Below, in pieces: positions 46,087 to 54,639 of a stretch of 64,000 nt of DNA (position 1 is its first letter; every line of letters begins with the position of its first letter). Source of the stretch: Candidatus Babelota bacterium (GTDB taxonomy: Bacteria; Babelota; Babeliae; Babelales; Vermiphilaceae); assembly GCA_018266085.1 (NCBI GenBank), contig JAFEAZ010000016.1, positions 53,324 through 117,323 of the forward strand. Direction: 5' to 3'. A model generated the notes under the pieces. It had not been told where the DNA came from, searched no databases, and saw only the letters and a program-made list of their open reading frames with translations. The position numbers were made by a program, and so were the translations under genes.

Positions 46087-47664
46087 CTAAATATCAAGAC
46101 TCGTAAATACCTGAAACTCTGTTGCTGGGTCTTTCCATACCGCGGGAGGCAGTCCAGCTTTTTGTGACAATTGCGTTAAGGTCGTTGGCAAATCCCACCC
46201 AAACTCTACAGCTACTTTGGGTAAAAAGAGCGCCTGCTGATTGCCGTTTTTTAAAATAATGCCATGTTTGCCCAGCTGAATATCACGATATGAAGCGATT
46301 TTAACCGGCATGGAAAGGATCGACAACGTGACGGTAATTGCTGGCAACTCATCGGCCGTGACCGGTTTAAAACGTGTATCACGTACTGCAGCAGCTTCGG
46401 TCATGCTCATTATGCCTTGCTTTAACGGCATGGTTGGCTCAATAAGACCTATGCATCCACGAAGATCTCCTAGAGGATTAGTAGGTTGTGCATCAAGCGC
46501 ATTTTTTTTATACAGCGTCACAAAAACGCCACGCTTTTCATCACCTGCGGTTCCTAACCAAGGCAATAAAAAAGGGCTTTTTGATTGATCATAGAGCGAA
46601 GCCAACATACCCTTGCTAAGCTCAAGAAACAGGTACTGCTCCATGCGCGTAAATTGATCAGACAATTGCTGTGATGCACGTTTTTGCGTAGTAAAAACTA
46701 AACCAACGTAACTTACACTACTGCCCGTTACCTGCGCATCGCTTGATCTTTCATACGCAATAAAACGAGATTCAAGATCACCAAATACCTGTTGTTGGCA
46801 TAATGCTAGAAATAGGGCAAGTGGCATACGTCCGCATACGGTGGCACCCGTTTTTTTGATCACCTCTAAAAATGGTTCAAGCTTTTTCTCTTGCACTGCC
46901 GTAACCACTGCTGCATCAAGTTGTTGAATGCGCTCAGAAATATGGTCACTAAAAGGTGTATACGCAAACTGCTTGCCATAATGGGTAAAATCGGTGCTCA
47001 CTATCACCAGCGTCTTTTTGTCTATGAAAGGAGCAAGCGCTTGTGCAACTGCAATGATCTGTTGCGTAGTGAGATCACCAACAATGAGCGGCACCACGGG
47101 GACATTCTTTAAATACCGTTGGACAAAAGGGAGTTGCACTTCAACTGCATGCTCCTGTTTAAACAGACCATCATCTAACGTAAACAGTTTCTTCTTCGAC
47201 AGTTCTTTCACCACCGCAGTATCGATAAGAACATCACCTTGTGGCATAACGTAGCGACTAAAGGTTGGCAACCGTACACCAGCAATAGCTTTGTAATGTG
47301 ATGGCGCAAGAATAATCACGCGCGAAATAGCTGCATGCTCTACCGTTTTATAGGTTGCTGCCGCAACTACACCTGAGTATTCAAGCGCTGCATGAGGCAC
47401 TACGAGCGCACGAATCTGATGTGGGTCAAGTGGTGTGCCCAGCCGCGCCGACTTTCTTTCAAGACCATTCAGCAAGGCTTCCAGAGCAGGTGCGTCAGAT
47501 GGATACCAGGCTGAGGCAAGATGTGCTTGCATGCTGATAGATTGCGGCGATTGCAACAGTGGCGCTAATCGTTTTGACTCAGCTTGGCAATCTATAATCT
47601 GGAGAGATACCAGAATGGCCAGTGCGCCATGAAACGTTATGATAGGTCTACATCGAGAGAACAT
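46087..47664 (-). CDS. secreted Memo-AMMECR1 fusion (AmmeMemoRadiSam B + A)
   Basis: A 525-residue protein with a signal peptide-like start (FHGALAILVSLQIIDCQAES). Residues about 36-325 are a Memo domain: RALVVPHAALEYSGVVAAATYK, IILAPSHY, and the metal-site His/Asp in VSTDFTHYG. Residues about 330-520 are an AMMECR1 domain with the signature GDLRGCIGLIEP near residue 400. Memo-like, AMMECR1-like and a radical SAM enzyme form a known three-gene set of unknown function (AmmeMemoRadiSam), usually cytoplasmic. A single polypeptide with an export signal is unusual. No radical SAM gene is in the window. Confidence 0.88.
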   Translation of the reverse strand: MFSRCRPIITFHGALAILVSLQIIDCQAESKRLAPLLQSPQSISMQAHLASAWYPSDAPALEALLNGLERKSARLGTPLDPHQIRALVVPHAALEYSGVVAAATYKTVEHAAISRVIILAPSHYKAIAGVRLPTFSRYVMPQGDVLIDTAVVKELSKKKLFTLDDGLFKQEHAVEVQLPFVQRYLKNVPVVPLIVGDLTTQQIIAVAQALAPFIDKKTLVIVSTDFTHYGKQFAYTPFSDHISERIQQLDAAVVTAVQEKKLEPFLEVIKKTGATVCGRMPLALFLALCQQQVFGDLESRFIAYERSSDAQVTGSSVSYVGLVFTTQKRASQQLSDQFTRMEQYLFLELSKGMLASLYDQSKSPFLLPWLGTAGDEKRGVFVTLYKKNALDAQPTNPLGDLRGCIGLIEPTMPLKQGIMSMTEAAAVRDTRFKPVTADELPAITVTLSILSMPVKIASYRDIQLGKHGIILKNGNQQALFLPKVAVEFGWDLPTTLTQLSQKAGLPPAVWKDPATEFQVFTSLDI

Positions 47665-47749
47665 ATGAGCTACCTTTTAGTATAAAAAATAATATGGTAA
47701 CTCAAGTGTTATATACTGAGGCGCTTGATTACAAGAATTTTTGAGATGG

Positions 47750-47920
47750 CTATTCTTGCTTTACAATAATATTCGGTCGTTGTGTGATCAGAGTGTCTTG
47801 CGTTATACGATCATGAATCATTTGCTCTGCGATTTTTTTCGCAGATGCAACGTCTTTTCCTTCTTTCAAAAGCATTTCTTCTTGGGCAGCTACATGCACA
47901 GCATATCCAAAAGAGTTCAT
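47750..47920 (-). CDS. 56-residue ORF at the end of the toxin-immunity row, unknown
   Basis: Starts at an ATG overlapping the previous stop as ATGA, with AGGAG further upstream. It encodes a short helical, acidic/basic protein (QEEMLLKEGKDVASAKKIAEQ). It may be the C-terminal half of an originally longer protein, together with the preceding 63-residue ORF. No family. The tight overlap argues that it is translated. Confidence 0.4.
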   Translation of the reverse strand: MNSFGYAVHVAAQEEMLLKEGKDVASAKKIAEQMIHDRITQDTLITQRPNIIVKQE

Positions 47921-48108
47921 TGTCCTATAAAGCAATTCTCCTTATTTGCCGGTTGACCTTTTACAGAATCTAAAACTCGATCTCTCTCGGCAAAATATTC
48001 TTCACTACCGACAGCAACGCGTGCGTTTAGAAATTTTTCATACTCAAGAGGATCAGTAGTAAACACGTAGTGAGAAGACAGTGCATCTAATTTACGTTGG
48101 AATAACAT
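47917..48108 (-). CDS. 63-residue ORF downstream of the immunity-like pair, unknown
   Basis: Overlaps the end of the second immunity-like gene by 17 bases and the next ORF by 4. The product (MLFQRKLDALSSHYVFTTDPLEY to KGQPANKENCFIGQ, outline) has no recognised family and no signal peptide. It could be a remnant split by a frameshift, since the two ORFs join in neighbouring frames, or a small co-translated partner. Confidence 0.4.
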   Translation of the reverse strand: MLFQRKLDALSSHYVFTTDPLEYEKFLNARVAVGSEEYFAERDRVLDSVKGQPANKENCFIGQ

Positions 48109-48475
48109 CTACAATAGAATCTGATGTTATGAGAGCAAAATGCATAACTCCATAAAACTGGTCCGATAAACCGCTAGATTCTTCTGATAGCCTTTGCAGG
48201 TAGTCTGAACCCTCAACAATAAAAAAACTCCAATTTTTGTGAAACTCAATCCCGTATTTTTTATCTATCGAAGCCAGGATCTCGTAAGCAAATATTTTAT
48301 CTGTTCTTGTACATGAGTGAACAGAATTCCTCCAAGTCAATCTAATTTTTCTACTTTTATCCTGCGAATGTATAAGAATTATTTCAAATCCACTTAGATC
48401 ATCGCATAGTTTTTCTATATCGTATTTTCCTTCAAGACCTATAATAGGTTCCCACTTGATCCATTGCTCATTCAT
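48092..48475 (-). CDS. immunity-like protein, copy 2
   Basis: A 127-residue cytoplasmic protein from the ATG at 48475, inside the end of copy 1 (ATGAATGA, 8-base overlap). It is clearly paralogous to copy 1 across its length: both start MNE-x-W-x-x-WEP, share EGKY-x-I-x-x-LC, YG-x-x-F-x-x-x-WSFFIVE, RLSE and ITSDS-x-x-D-x-I. No family is recognised. Size, acidity, tandem duplication and position after a toxin-like protein fit an immunity protein. That role is inference. Confidence 0.6.
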   Translation of the reverse strand: MNEQWIKWEPIIGLEGKYDIEKLCDDLSGFEIILIHSQDKSRKIRLTWRNSVHSCTRTDKIFAYEILASIDKKYGIEFHKNWSFFIVEGSDYLQRLSEESSGLSDQFYGVMHFALITSDSIVDVIPT

Positions 48476-48914
48476 AGTCTTCATCATCACTTTCTGGCAC
48501 TGGCAAATCATGCGTAATCCAACTAACTTTTGGCTCATGCGCAGAGATAATATCGGTCATGGAGTCAGAAGTGATAAAGACAAAATGCCTAAGATGACAA
48601 AAGTCAACCACTCCATAAGCTCGCTCAGATAGTCTTTTTATATAGTTAGAATTTTCTACAATAAAAAAACTCCAAGTCGAATAAAACCTTAATCCATATC
48701 GAACATCAATCCCGTTCAAAACTTGTAAAGTAAGTGTCTCATTAGTATTTGTATACGCATAAACATGTTGATCAAACAGCAATCTCATATTTCTATCAAG
48801 GTCTTGATGCCTGCATATTACTTCAAGCCCATCTTTGCTTTCACATAGTCGATAAATACCATACTTACCTTCGCTATGCGCTACAGGTTCCCACTGCTTC
48901 CATTCTTCATTCAT
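48468..48914 (-). CDS. immunity-like protein, copy 1
   Basis: A 148-residue protein beginning MNEEWKQWEP at an ATG that overlaps the toxin-like gene's stop by 4 bases. It ends in an acidic tail (PVPESDDEDYE) that copy 2 lacks. The shared core with copy 2 has WSFFIVE and ITSDS. No signal peptide, so it would stay in the cytoplasm, as immunity proteins do. Function by context only. Confidence 0.6.
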   Translation of the reverse strand: MNEEWKQWEPVAHSEGKYGIYRLCESKDGLEVICRHQDLDRNMRLLFDQHVYAYTNTNETLTLQVLNGIDVRYGLRFYSTWSFFIVENSNYIKRLSERAYGVVDFCHLRHFVFITSDSMTDIISAHEPKVSWITHDLPVPESDDEDYE

Positions 48915-50146
48915 TGCATAGACTCTTTATTGACAAAACGTATCTTTATCTTTTTATCATTTCTTGGGTTATATATTTCTACGGTTGGAGATCCTTCAGT
49001 ACTTCCCCACCTCCAATTAATTCTTCTTCCGTCAGGTAAGCACCCGCGCTCCCCTTTATCTATAGGAACAACATCTATCGGCTGAGCTAATTTAAATTTT
49101 TCTTTTGCTGCATCGATTGCTTCTTGTAGCGTGTCATACATAGAGGTATCGTATTGGATAGCCCTTCCTGATGTTTGTTTCGAACCTGATCTTTTAATTG
49201 AGAACTCATTAATTTTGAGCAATGCAGCAACGCGTTCAATCAACGAGCCATAGACCAGTGACTGAGCATTTGTTACAAACACCTGTATAACATGTTGCAC
49301 CGGAATGCAATATTCAGGATTCATGTTAATAACCATGCGTTCAAAATGCTCTGGAGTCTCCGCTAGAGGGCCATAAGCGCGCTGCTCTACTATGCTAAAG
49401 GAAGCTTTCAATCGTTGATTTGGCGCACGGTACGTAATACCTCGTTCAGTTAACTCTGAAGTCCATCCATGACTCCATTCCTGTATTTTCATCTGTAGTT
49501 GATTATGTGCATTGGCTTGCGCAGAGAGCATCGTCTCATGACAACATTGCTCCATCTGCTTATGCCAATCAAGAGCAACGTGACGAACTAGTTCTTGTGA
49601 AGCTGCTTTGTCGGCCTGCGTAATTGCGGCATAGGCTGCCTGAACTACTTGTTCGTGAGTAATATGGGATACAACTGCACGTGCTTTATCGGCAACGTTG
49701 CTCGTTTGTTTAACTGACGCTGACGATGTCCGCACAAGAGGCACAGGCCTAATAGGAGTTTCATGCACATGCGACGATACTTGCGATGAGTTACTTAGAG
49801 CAGATGAAGGGCTGCCGATATGTGTATCATGCTTAATAATGCTTGGCGTGTGAGTGATCCGGTCAACTTCTTGCCTGTCAGGCGCAACGCGCCGAGGTAG
49901 AACCCCCAAAGCAGAAAAATCTGATCGTAACTGCCGATCGACTGCAGAGTGATTAGAATTGGTACACGCTCGCCAGATCATTGAACAACCAAGCGTCAGC
50001 GCATAAAGCGCCTCTTGCGTAATAACGACCGCACCAATCTCAAAAGGATGTGTGTTGGTTACCCAGCCTTTTTCAACAACAGTCAAACCTAAACACAATA
50101 ATATTATTCTTGCTACTCGTGATTTTTGCCTACAATTCATAGACAC
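48911..50146 (-). CDS. secreted protein with polymorphic-toxin-like C-terminal domain
   Basis: A 411-residue protein with a hydrophobic N-terminus (VARIILLCLGLTVVEKG) of signal-peptide type. A Ser/Thr/Pro/His-rich linker runs to about residue 150. A helical middle follows (VVQAAYAAITQADKAASQELVRH). The last 80 residues look like the BECR-fold RNase tips of polymorphic toxins: a helix EAIDAAKEKFK, then GCLPDGRRINWRWGS, SPTVEIYNP and KKIKIRF. The NWR/E-I/KIRF strand pattern and conserved Arg/Lys/Ser are my basis; the exact family is uncertain. The two following overlapping paralogues would be immunity genes. Confidence 0.6.
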   Translation of the reverse strand: MSMNCRQKSRVARIILLCLGLTVVEKGWVTNTHPFEIGAVVITQEALYALTLGCSMIWRACTNSNHSAVDRQLRSDFSALGVLPRRVAPDRQEVDRITHTPSIIKHDTHIGSPSSALSNSSQVSSHVHETPIRPVPLVRTSSASVKQTSNVADKARAVVSHITHEQVVQAAYAAITQADKAASQELVRHVALDWHKQMEQCCHETMLSAQANAHNQLQMKIQEWSHGWTSELTERGITYRAPNQRLKASFSIVEQRAYGPLAETPEHFERMVINMNPEYCIPVQHVIQVFVTNAQSLVYGSLIERVAALLKINEFSIKRSGSKQTSGRAIQYDTSMYDTLQEAIDAAKEKFKLAQPIDVVPIDKGERGCLPDGRRINWRWGSTEGSPTVEIYNPRNDKKIKIRFVNKESMQ

Positions 50147-50210
50147 CCCATGCCTAAGCTCAATATATTGCTAGAAATGGTACGTCTACAATAGATTACT
50201 ATATGCTTTA

Positions 50211-52472
50211 TCAGGTATTACATACTGCTGGCAACAGCGCAATGCTTAATACTTCATCAAGCGTTTTAACCCAGGTGACCTGAATATCGTTCAGCACATC
50301 TTGCTCACGCATAAGATCATGTCGATTGCCATACGGCGCACAGACATGCGTAAAGCCATCACGTTTTGCCGCCACTATCTTTTCTTTGAGACCCCCAATA
50401 GGTTCGACCGATCCGCGCAAGTTAATCTCTCCGGTCATCGCCACCATGCCATTCACCGGCCGCTTAGTAAAGGCAGAGATAATTGACGTTGCAATAGCAG
50501 CGCCTGCCGATGGGCCATCTTTAGGCGTTGCTCCCTCAGGTACATGAATATGGATATCAGATTGACGCACAAGATCTTGCGAAATACCTAATGTGTCGGC
50601 ATGAGCACGCACATAACTCAACGCAGCTTGCGCTGATTCTTTCATGACATCACCCAAATTACCGGTCAATTTCAGTTTGCCGCTGCCTGGCATAATGAGC
50701 GCTTCGATCGCCAAGGTATCGCCACCAAGTTCAGACCATGAAAGCCCTGTTACCACACCAACAGTTGGCTGATGGTCATGCACATTGCTTTCTGGACGTG
50801 CGGGCCCCAACAACGTAGCAAGCGTTTCTTGATTGATGACGATAGGAGCGGCTTCAAGCTTTGCTCGAGCAACTTTTGCACATAACGTTTTTAAAAGGCG
50901 ACCAACGGCACGCACACCCGCTTCGTGAGTATATGCATTAATGATCGAGGTCAATAATCTTTTGCTTAATTGCAGCTCTTTTGGCTGAATGCCACACTCA
51001 CTCGCTATTTTTTTAAGCAGATGCTTTTCAATAATAGTGAGCTTCTCGGCGGTGCTATAACTTGAAAGACGAACTATCTTCATTCTATCGCGCAATGGAT
51101 AAGAAAGATTATCAATACTGTTTGCTGTCGCAATAAAAATAGTTTTTGAAAAATCGAGCGGTATCTCTAAATTTTCGTCACGAAAGGCATCATTCTGTTG
51201 CGGATCAAATAGCTCTAACAATGCTGCATATGGATCCCCATGCATCGTAGAATGTCCCATTTTGTCGATTTCATCGACCAAAATAACCGGGTTCATAGAA
51301 CCAGCACGGATGAGCGCTTTCGTAAAAAGCCCTGGTTCTGCACCAATATAGACGCGCTGATGTCCGCGCAATGCGCTGGCCTCACTAACACCACCAACTG
51401 CTACTCGCTCAAAGGAACGATTCAGTGCTTTTGCTATAGAGATTGCCAACGACGTTTTACCTACGCCTGCTGGGCCAACCAAACAGAGTATCGGCGGCAC
51501 CTGTTCAGGTTTTAAGACATATAAGGCAATGTAATCTAAAATCTCATCCTTAACCTTGTCCATATAAGCATGATCGGCATTGAGCATGGCTCTCGCCGTT
51601 GCAAAATCATTGGTCATGCTGGTGAAGTTGCCCCATGGAAGCTTAAAGATATGTTGCAACATTTGACGCAGGCTTTCAACTTCATAAGGGTTACCATGCG
51701 CTTGCTCCAGTTGTGCAATCTTCTGCAAGATAAGCGCTTTAGTTGTGTCTGCCATGCTGACCGTTTTCAGCTTATAGCGCATAGCTGCTGGTGTTGTAAG
51801 CGGCGCGTGAGCGCCGTGACTTTCTAACAAGGCGATAATTTCGTCAGCATTATTTTCATACGCATAAGACAAAGCGGTAGCGCCTAAACTATCATACGCG
51901 TTAATAGGCGCTTTATGAGTAATCAACAGTTTCACTATCGTCAACATTCCCTGCTTAACCGCTCCCATTAACGGCGTGGTACCTTGTTTGTCTGCCAGCG
52001 CAACATGTGCGCCACGGAGTATAAGCTCCTGTGCACAGGATTGATTACCATTGAGAATTGCATCAAGCAACGCTGTCTGAAAATTGTGTGCATCTTGATT
52101 GTCCAGAGGAAGGCCCAAATCGATAAAATATTTTACGAGGGGCACATGTCCATGATAGGCGGCGTATTGCAATGCAGTATCTTTGTTATGATCAAGATAA
52201 AATGCATCAGCACCAGACTTAATCAACATTTTTACCAAAGATAGATGTCCATAGATAGTAGCGCAGAGCAACGGTGTCCAGCCATTTTCATTGATAATAC
52301 ATAACGAGCCACCCTTTTCAACATAAGCTCTTACCTGTTCTTGATTCCCGTTCTTGCACGCCTCAAAGATAAATTCTGAACTGACACTTTCTTTATCATT
52401 CGACATAGCGCCACTGTCGACCGAAAAAGCGAGTACCATAGCGATTATCACCACTCTAAAGATCTGCTTCAT
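50211..52472 (-). CDS. secreted ankyrin-Lon protease fusion
   Basis: A 753-residue protein with a signal peptide (FRVVIIAMVLAFSVDSGA). Residues about 30-225 hold five or six ankyrin repeats (NGWTPLLCATIYGHLSLVKML and kin). They replace the N-terminal substrate domain of Lon. Then comes a complete AAA+ module: GPAGVGKTS near 332, VILVDEIDKMG, and RDRMKIVRLSSY. The Lon protease domain has DGPSAGAA with catalytic Ser near 655 and GGLKEKIVAAKRDG with catalytic Lys near 698. Lon is normally cytoplasmic and ATP-driven. An exported form with a protein-binding ankyrin front is very unusual and might act in a host where ATP is available. Toxin-like gene follows after 64 bases. Confidence 0.9.
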   Translation of the reverse strand: MKQIFRVVIIAMVLAFSVDSGAMSNDKESVSSEFIFEACKNGNQEQVRAYVEKGGSLCIINENGWTPLLCATIYGHLSLVKMLIKSGADAFYLDHNKDTALQYAAYHGHVPLVKYFIDLGLPLDNQDAHNFQTALLDAILNGNQSCAQELILRGAHVALADKQGTTPLMGAVKQGMLTIVKLLITHKAPINAYDSLGATALSYAYENNADEIIALLESHGAHAPLTTPAAMRYKLKTVSMADTTKALILQKIAQLEQAHGNPYEVESLRQMLQHIFKLPWGNFTSMTNDFATARAMLNADHAYMDKVKDEILDYIALYVLKPEQVPPILCLVGPAGVGKTSLAISIAKALNRSFERVAVGGVSEASALRGHQRVYIGAEPGLFTKALIRAGSMNPVILVDEIDKMGHSTMHGDPYAALLELFDPQQNDAFRDENLEIPLDFSKTIFIATANSIDNLSYPLRDRMKIVRLSSYSTAEKLTIIEKHLLKKIASECGIQPKELQLSKRLLTSIINAYTHEAGVRAVGRLLKTLCAKVARAKLEAAPIVINQETLATLLGPARPESNVHDHQPTVGVVTGLSWSELGGDTLAIEALIMPGSGKLKLTGNLGDVMKESAQAALSYVRAHADTLGISQDLVRQSDIHIHVPEGATPKDGPSAGAAIATSIISAFTKRPVNGMVAMTGEINLRGSVEPIGGLKEKIVAAKRDGFTHVCAPYGNRHDLMREQDVLNDIQVTWVKTLDEVLSIALLPAVCNT

Positions 52473-52784
52473 ACATACGCCCCCCGCAAAAAAACAATTC
52501 TATAAATAATTAAAGCCTCTAAAGTTTTTTAGTAGCTATAATAAAAAACTCCCTGGCAAGCATAGCAGGCCTTGTTTTTTTTTCAACGCATAGATTACGG
52601 TTGGAATCTTAAAATAAGACTCTTTCTTGTCGATTCCATTGAGTAGCTAGCGCCATTTTTTGATTTTTTATTAGAAATTTCTTGATAATAAAAAGATCTT
52701 ATTGTTATGCTTGACTTAAGAACACCGATACAACGTTGTGGTAGTATTTTGAAAAAAACGACAGCGTATAGCGGAGAAACGAGC
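52473..52784. other. divergent intergenic region with an 8-bp inverted repeat
   Basis: Lies between the ankyrin-Lon gene (minus) and the NamZ-like gene (plus). It holds agtttttt/aaaaaact (52523-52530 with 52543-52550) around 12 bases. It presumably carries promoters for both genes. No coding frame is convincing in it. Confidence 0.5.
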
Positions 52785-54026
52785 ATGACAACCAAGCTGA
52801 TCATTGTAGTAGTCGTTAGTTGTTGCATGCAGGCTCTGTGTGACGAAAAGACTGATCCTCTTTTTAAACTCGGCGTTGAAAATATTTCTCCCGCAATGAT
52901 TCGATGGTTGTCAACGCAACGCATAGGATTAATAACCAATCAAACAGGTCGCTCTCAACAAGGTCGCGCCACCGTCGATATACTCCGTGATCGCGGCGTT
53001 AGAATAAAAGCTCTACTCGTTCCTGAGCATGGCCTACTAGGCACTGTCCTTGCTGCTCATGATGTGCATGACAGCGTCGATAGACATGCTCTGCCTATTA
53101 TAAGTTTATATGGCAACGGTAGCGGCAAACAGCTTGCACCAGACGTACTCGATAATATCGATACGTTCGTCTTTGATATACAAGATTCTGGCATGCGCCA
53201 TTACACCTACATATCTACCTTATTTTATATACTTGAGGCTGCAGCTCGCCATCACAAGTCGCTCGTCGTATTTGATCGTCCCAACCCCTTGGGTCGCATC
53301 GTTGAGGGACCACTCGTTGACGCAGAGTTAAAATCTTTTATTGGCGTAGCACCAATTCCATTGCGTCATGGCATGACGGTGGCAGAGCTTGCTCGCTATT
53401 TCAATAAAAATTGCTTTGATAATAAAGCTGATCTTCGAATAGCTCCCATGATCGGTTACCAAAGCACGCAGCACAATGTAGCACAATGCGCTATGAATCT
53501 GTCACCTAATATTCAAAGCTTACAAGCTTGTTACGGCTATTCCTTTTTAGGGCTACTTGGAGAGATACGCCCTTTTGATCTAGCAATTGGTACTCCATTG
53601 GCATTTCAATGTATCATGCTCCCGCACGATCTCAACGTATCGGCTGCGTTTTGGGCAGCGCTACGCCTTATCTTGGCACAACATGCTATACACAGCACCA
53701 ATTTTACCTACTACAGCGCGCGCAAGAAAAAGAAAATGGTTGGTTTGCGTATTACGATTCAAGACATAGAGAAGGTATCTACCTGTGCATTACTGGGAGC
53801 ACTGATTAGAACAGCGCACAACCATGGCATACAGCTGAACTTTTCTCAGGCGTTTGATAAAGCTATTGGATCAAGCAAGGCACGGCCGAGCTTTCCAGAT
53901 CCCATTGCATGGTCACGCTTTATGCAAGCAACGACGAATGCTGTAAAAACATTTTGCAAAAAAGCAGAAGGCGCGTATCTGTACAAACCACTACCACTGT
54001 GTGTCTCGCTCGTAGCAACCAAATAA
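52785..54026 (+). CDS. DUF1343/NamZ-like exo-beta-N-acetylmuramidase
   Basis: A 413-residue protein from the ATG at 52785 with a signal peptide (IIVVVVSCCMQALC). Landmarks of the DUF1343 family: RIGLITNQTGRSQQG, LLVPEHGLLGT, VFDIQDSGMRHYTYISTL, VVFDRPNPLGR-x2-EGP, and PIPLRHGMTVAELARYFN. Members cut MurNAc from the non-reducing end of peptidoglycan fragments (NamZ). Location outside the cytoplasm fits muropeptide recycling or turnover of wall. The final basic segment is short. Confidence 0.88.
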   Translation: MTTKLIIVVVVSCCMQALCDEKTDPLFKLGVENISPAMIRWLSTQRIGLITNQTGRSQQGRATVDILRDRGVRIKALLVPEHGLLGTVLAAHDVHDSVDRHALPIISLYGNGSGKQLAPDVLDNIDTFVFDIQDSGMRHYTYISTLFYILEAAARHHKSLVVFDRPNPLGRIVEGPLVDAELKSFIGVAPIPLRHGMTVAELARYFNKNCFDNKADLRIAPMIGYQSTQHNVAQCAMNLSPNIQSLQACYGYSFLGLLGEIRPFDLAIGTPLAFQCIMLPHDLNVSAAFWAALRLILAQHAIHSTNFTYYSARKKKKMVGLRITIQDIEKVSTCALLGALIRTAHNHGIQLNFSQAFDKAIGSSKARPSFPDPIAWSRFMQATTNAVKTFCKKAEGAYLYKPLPLCVSLVATK

Positions 54027-54051
54027 AACCTGACTATCTTGAGCTGCATGT

Positions 54052-54639
54052 TCAGACATACAACAAGAAAGCTTTAATCTTGGCAAGCAGCATATGGATA
54101 GAATCCATAAGATCATACGATGCGGCATCAGTCTTGTTGGCCTCTATCGCTTGCTCCGACGCGCACGAATCGCAAAGCTGTTGTTCATCTTCAATGACTG
54201 ATTGCGTCTCTGACTCTACTAGGATCACAGGGAGGCTAACAACTTCTTGTTGTTCCGTGAGCTGTCCGGCGGTAGGCGTATCGCTCTGCGGCTGCAGCGA
54301 CACAAGATCGGCTGAACTGACCAAAAGCTCTTCTTGCTCTTCGTAATCAACCGTCTCTATTTCTTCATCGCCAAGATCAACTTCGTCATCCTCTTGTTCG
54401 GACTCTTCATCTTCTTCATGCAATTCATCGAAAGCTTGTTCATAATCTATTTCAGTCTGATCTTGCTCGAGACAGGGATCATTGATAACAGCATTGATAC
54501 CATCGATCTGAAAAATAGGCTCTTGTGCATTCTCCAGAACTTCACTATCGCACTGAGACTGATGCTCAAAAGCAAGACTAGACACAGGAACTACAAGCAT
54601 AACCTGCAGCAGGAAAAGAGATACCCTAACAATGTTCAT
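54052..54639 (-). CDS. acidic secreted protein, unknown
   Basis: A 195-residue protein with a signal peptide (SLFLLQVMLVVPVSSLAFE). Residues about 60-105 form an extremely acidic run of Glu and Asp (LHEEDEESEQEDDEVDLG). A C-terminal hydrophobic helix (IHMLLAKIKAFLLYV) could anchor it. Four cysteines are present, two in CDSCAS. No family. Low-complexity acid content makes homology calls unreliable. Confidence 0.65.
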   Translation of the reverse strand: MNIVRVSLFLLQVMLVVPVSSLAFEHQSQCDSEVLENAQEPIFQIDGINAVINDPCLEQDQTEIDYEQAFDELHEEDEESEQEDDEVDLGDEEIETVDYEEQEELLVSSADLVSLQPQSDTPTAGQLTEQQEVVSLPVILVESETQSVIEDEQQLCDSCASEQAIEANKTDAASYDLMDSIHMLLAKIKAFLLYV

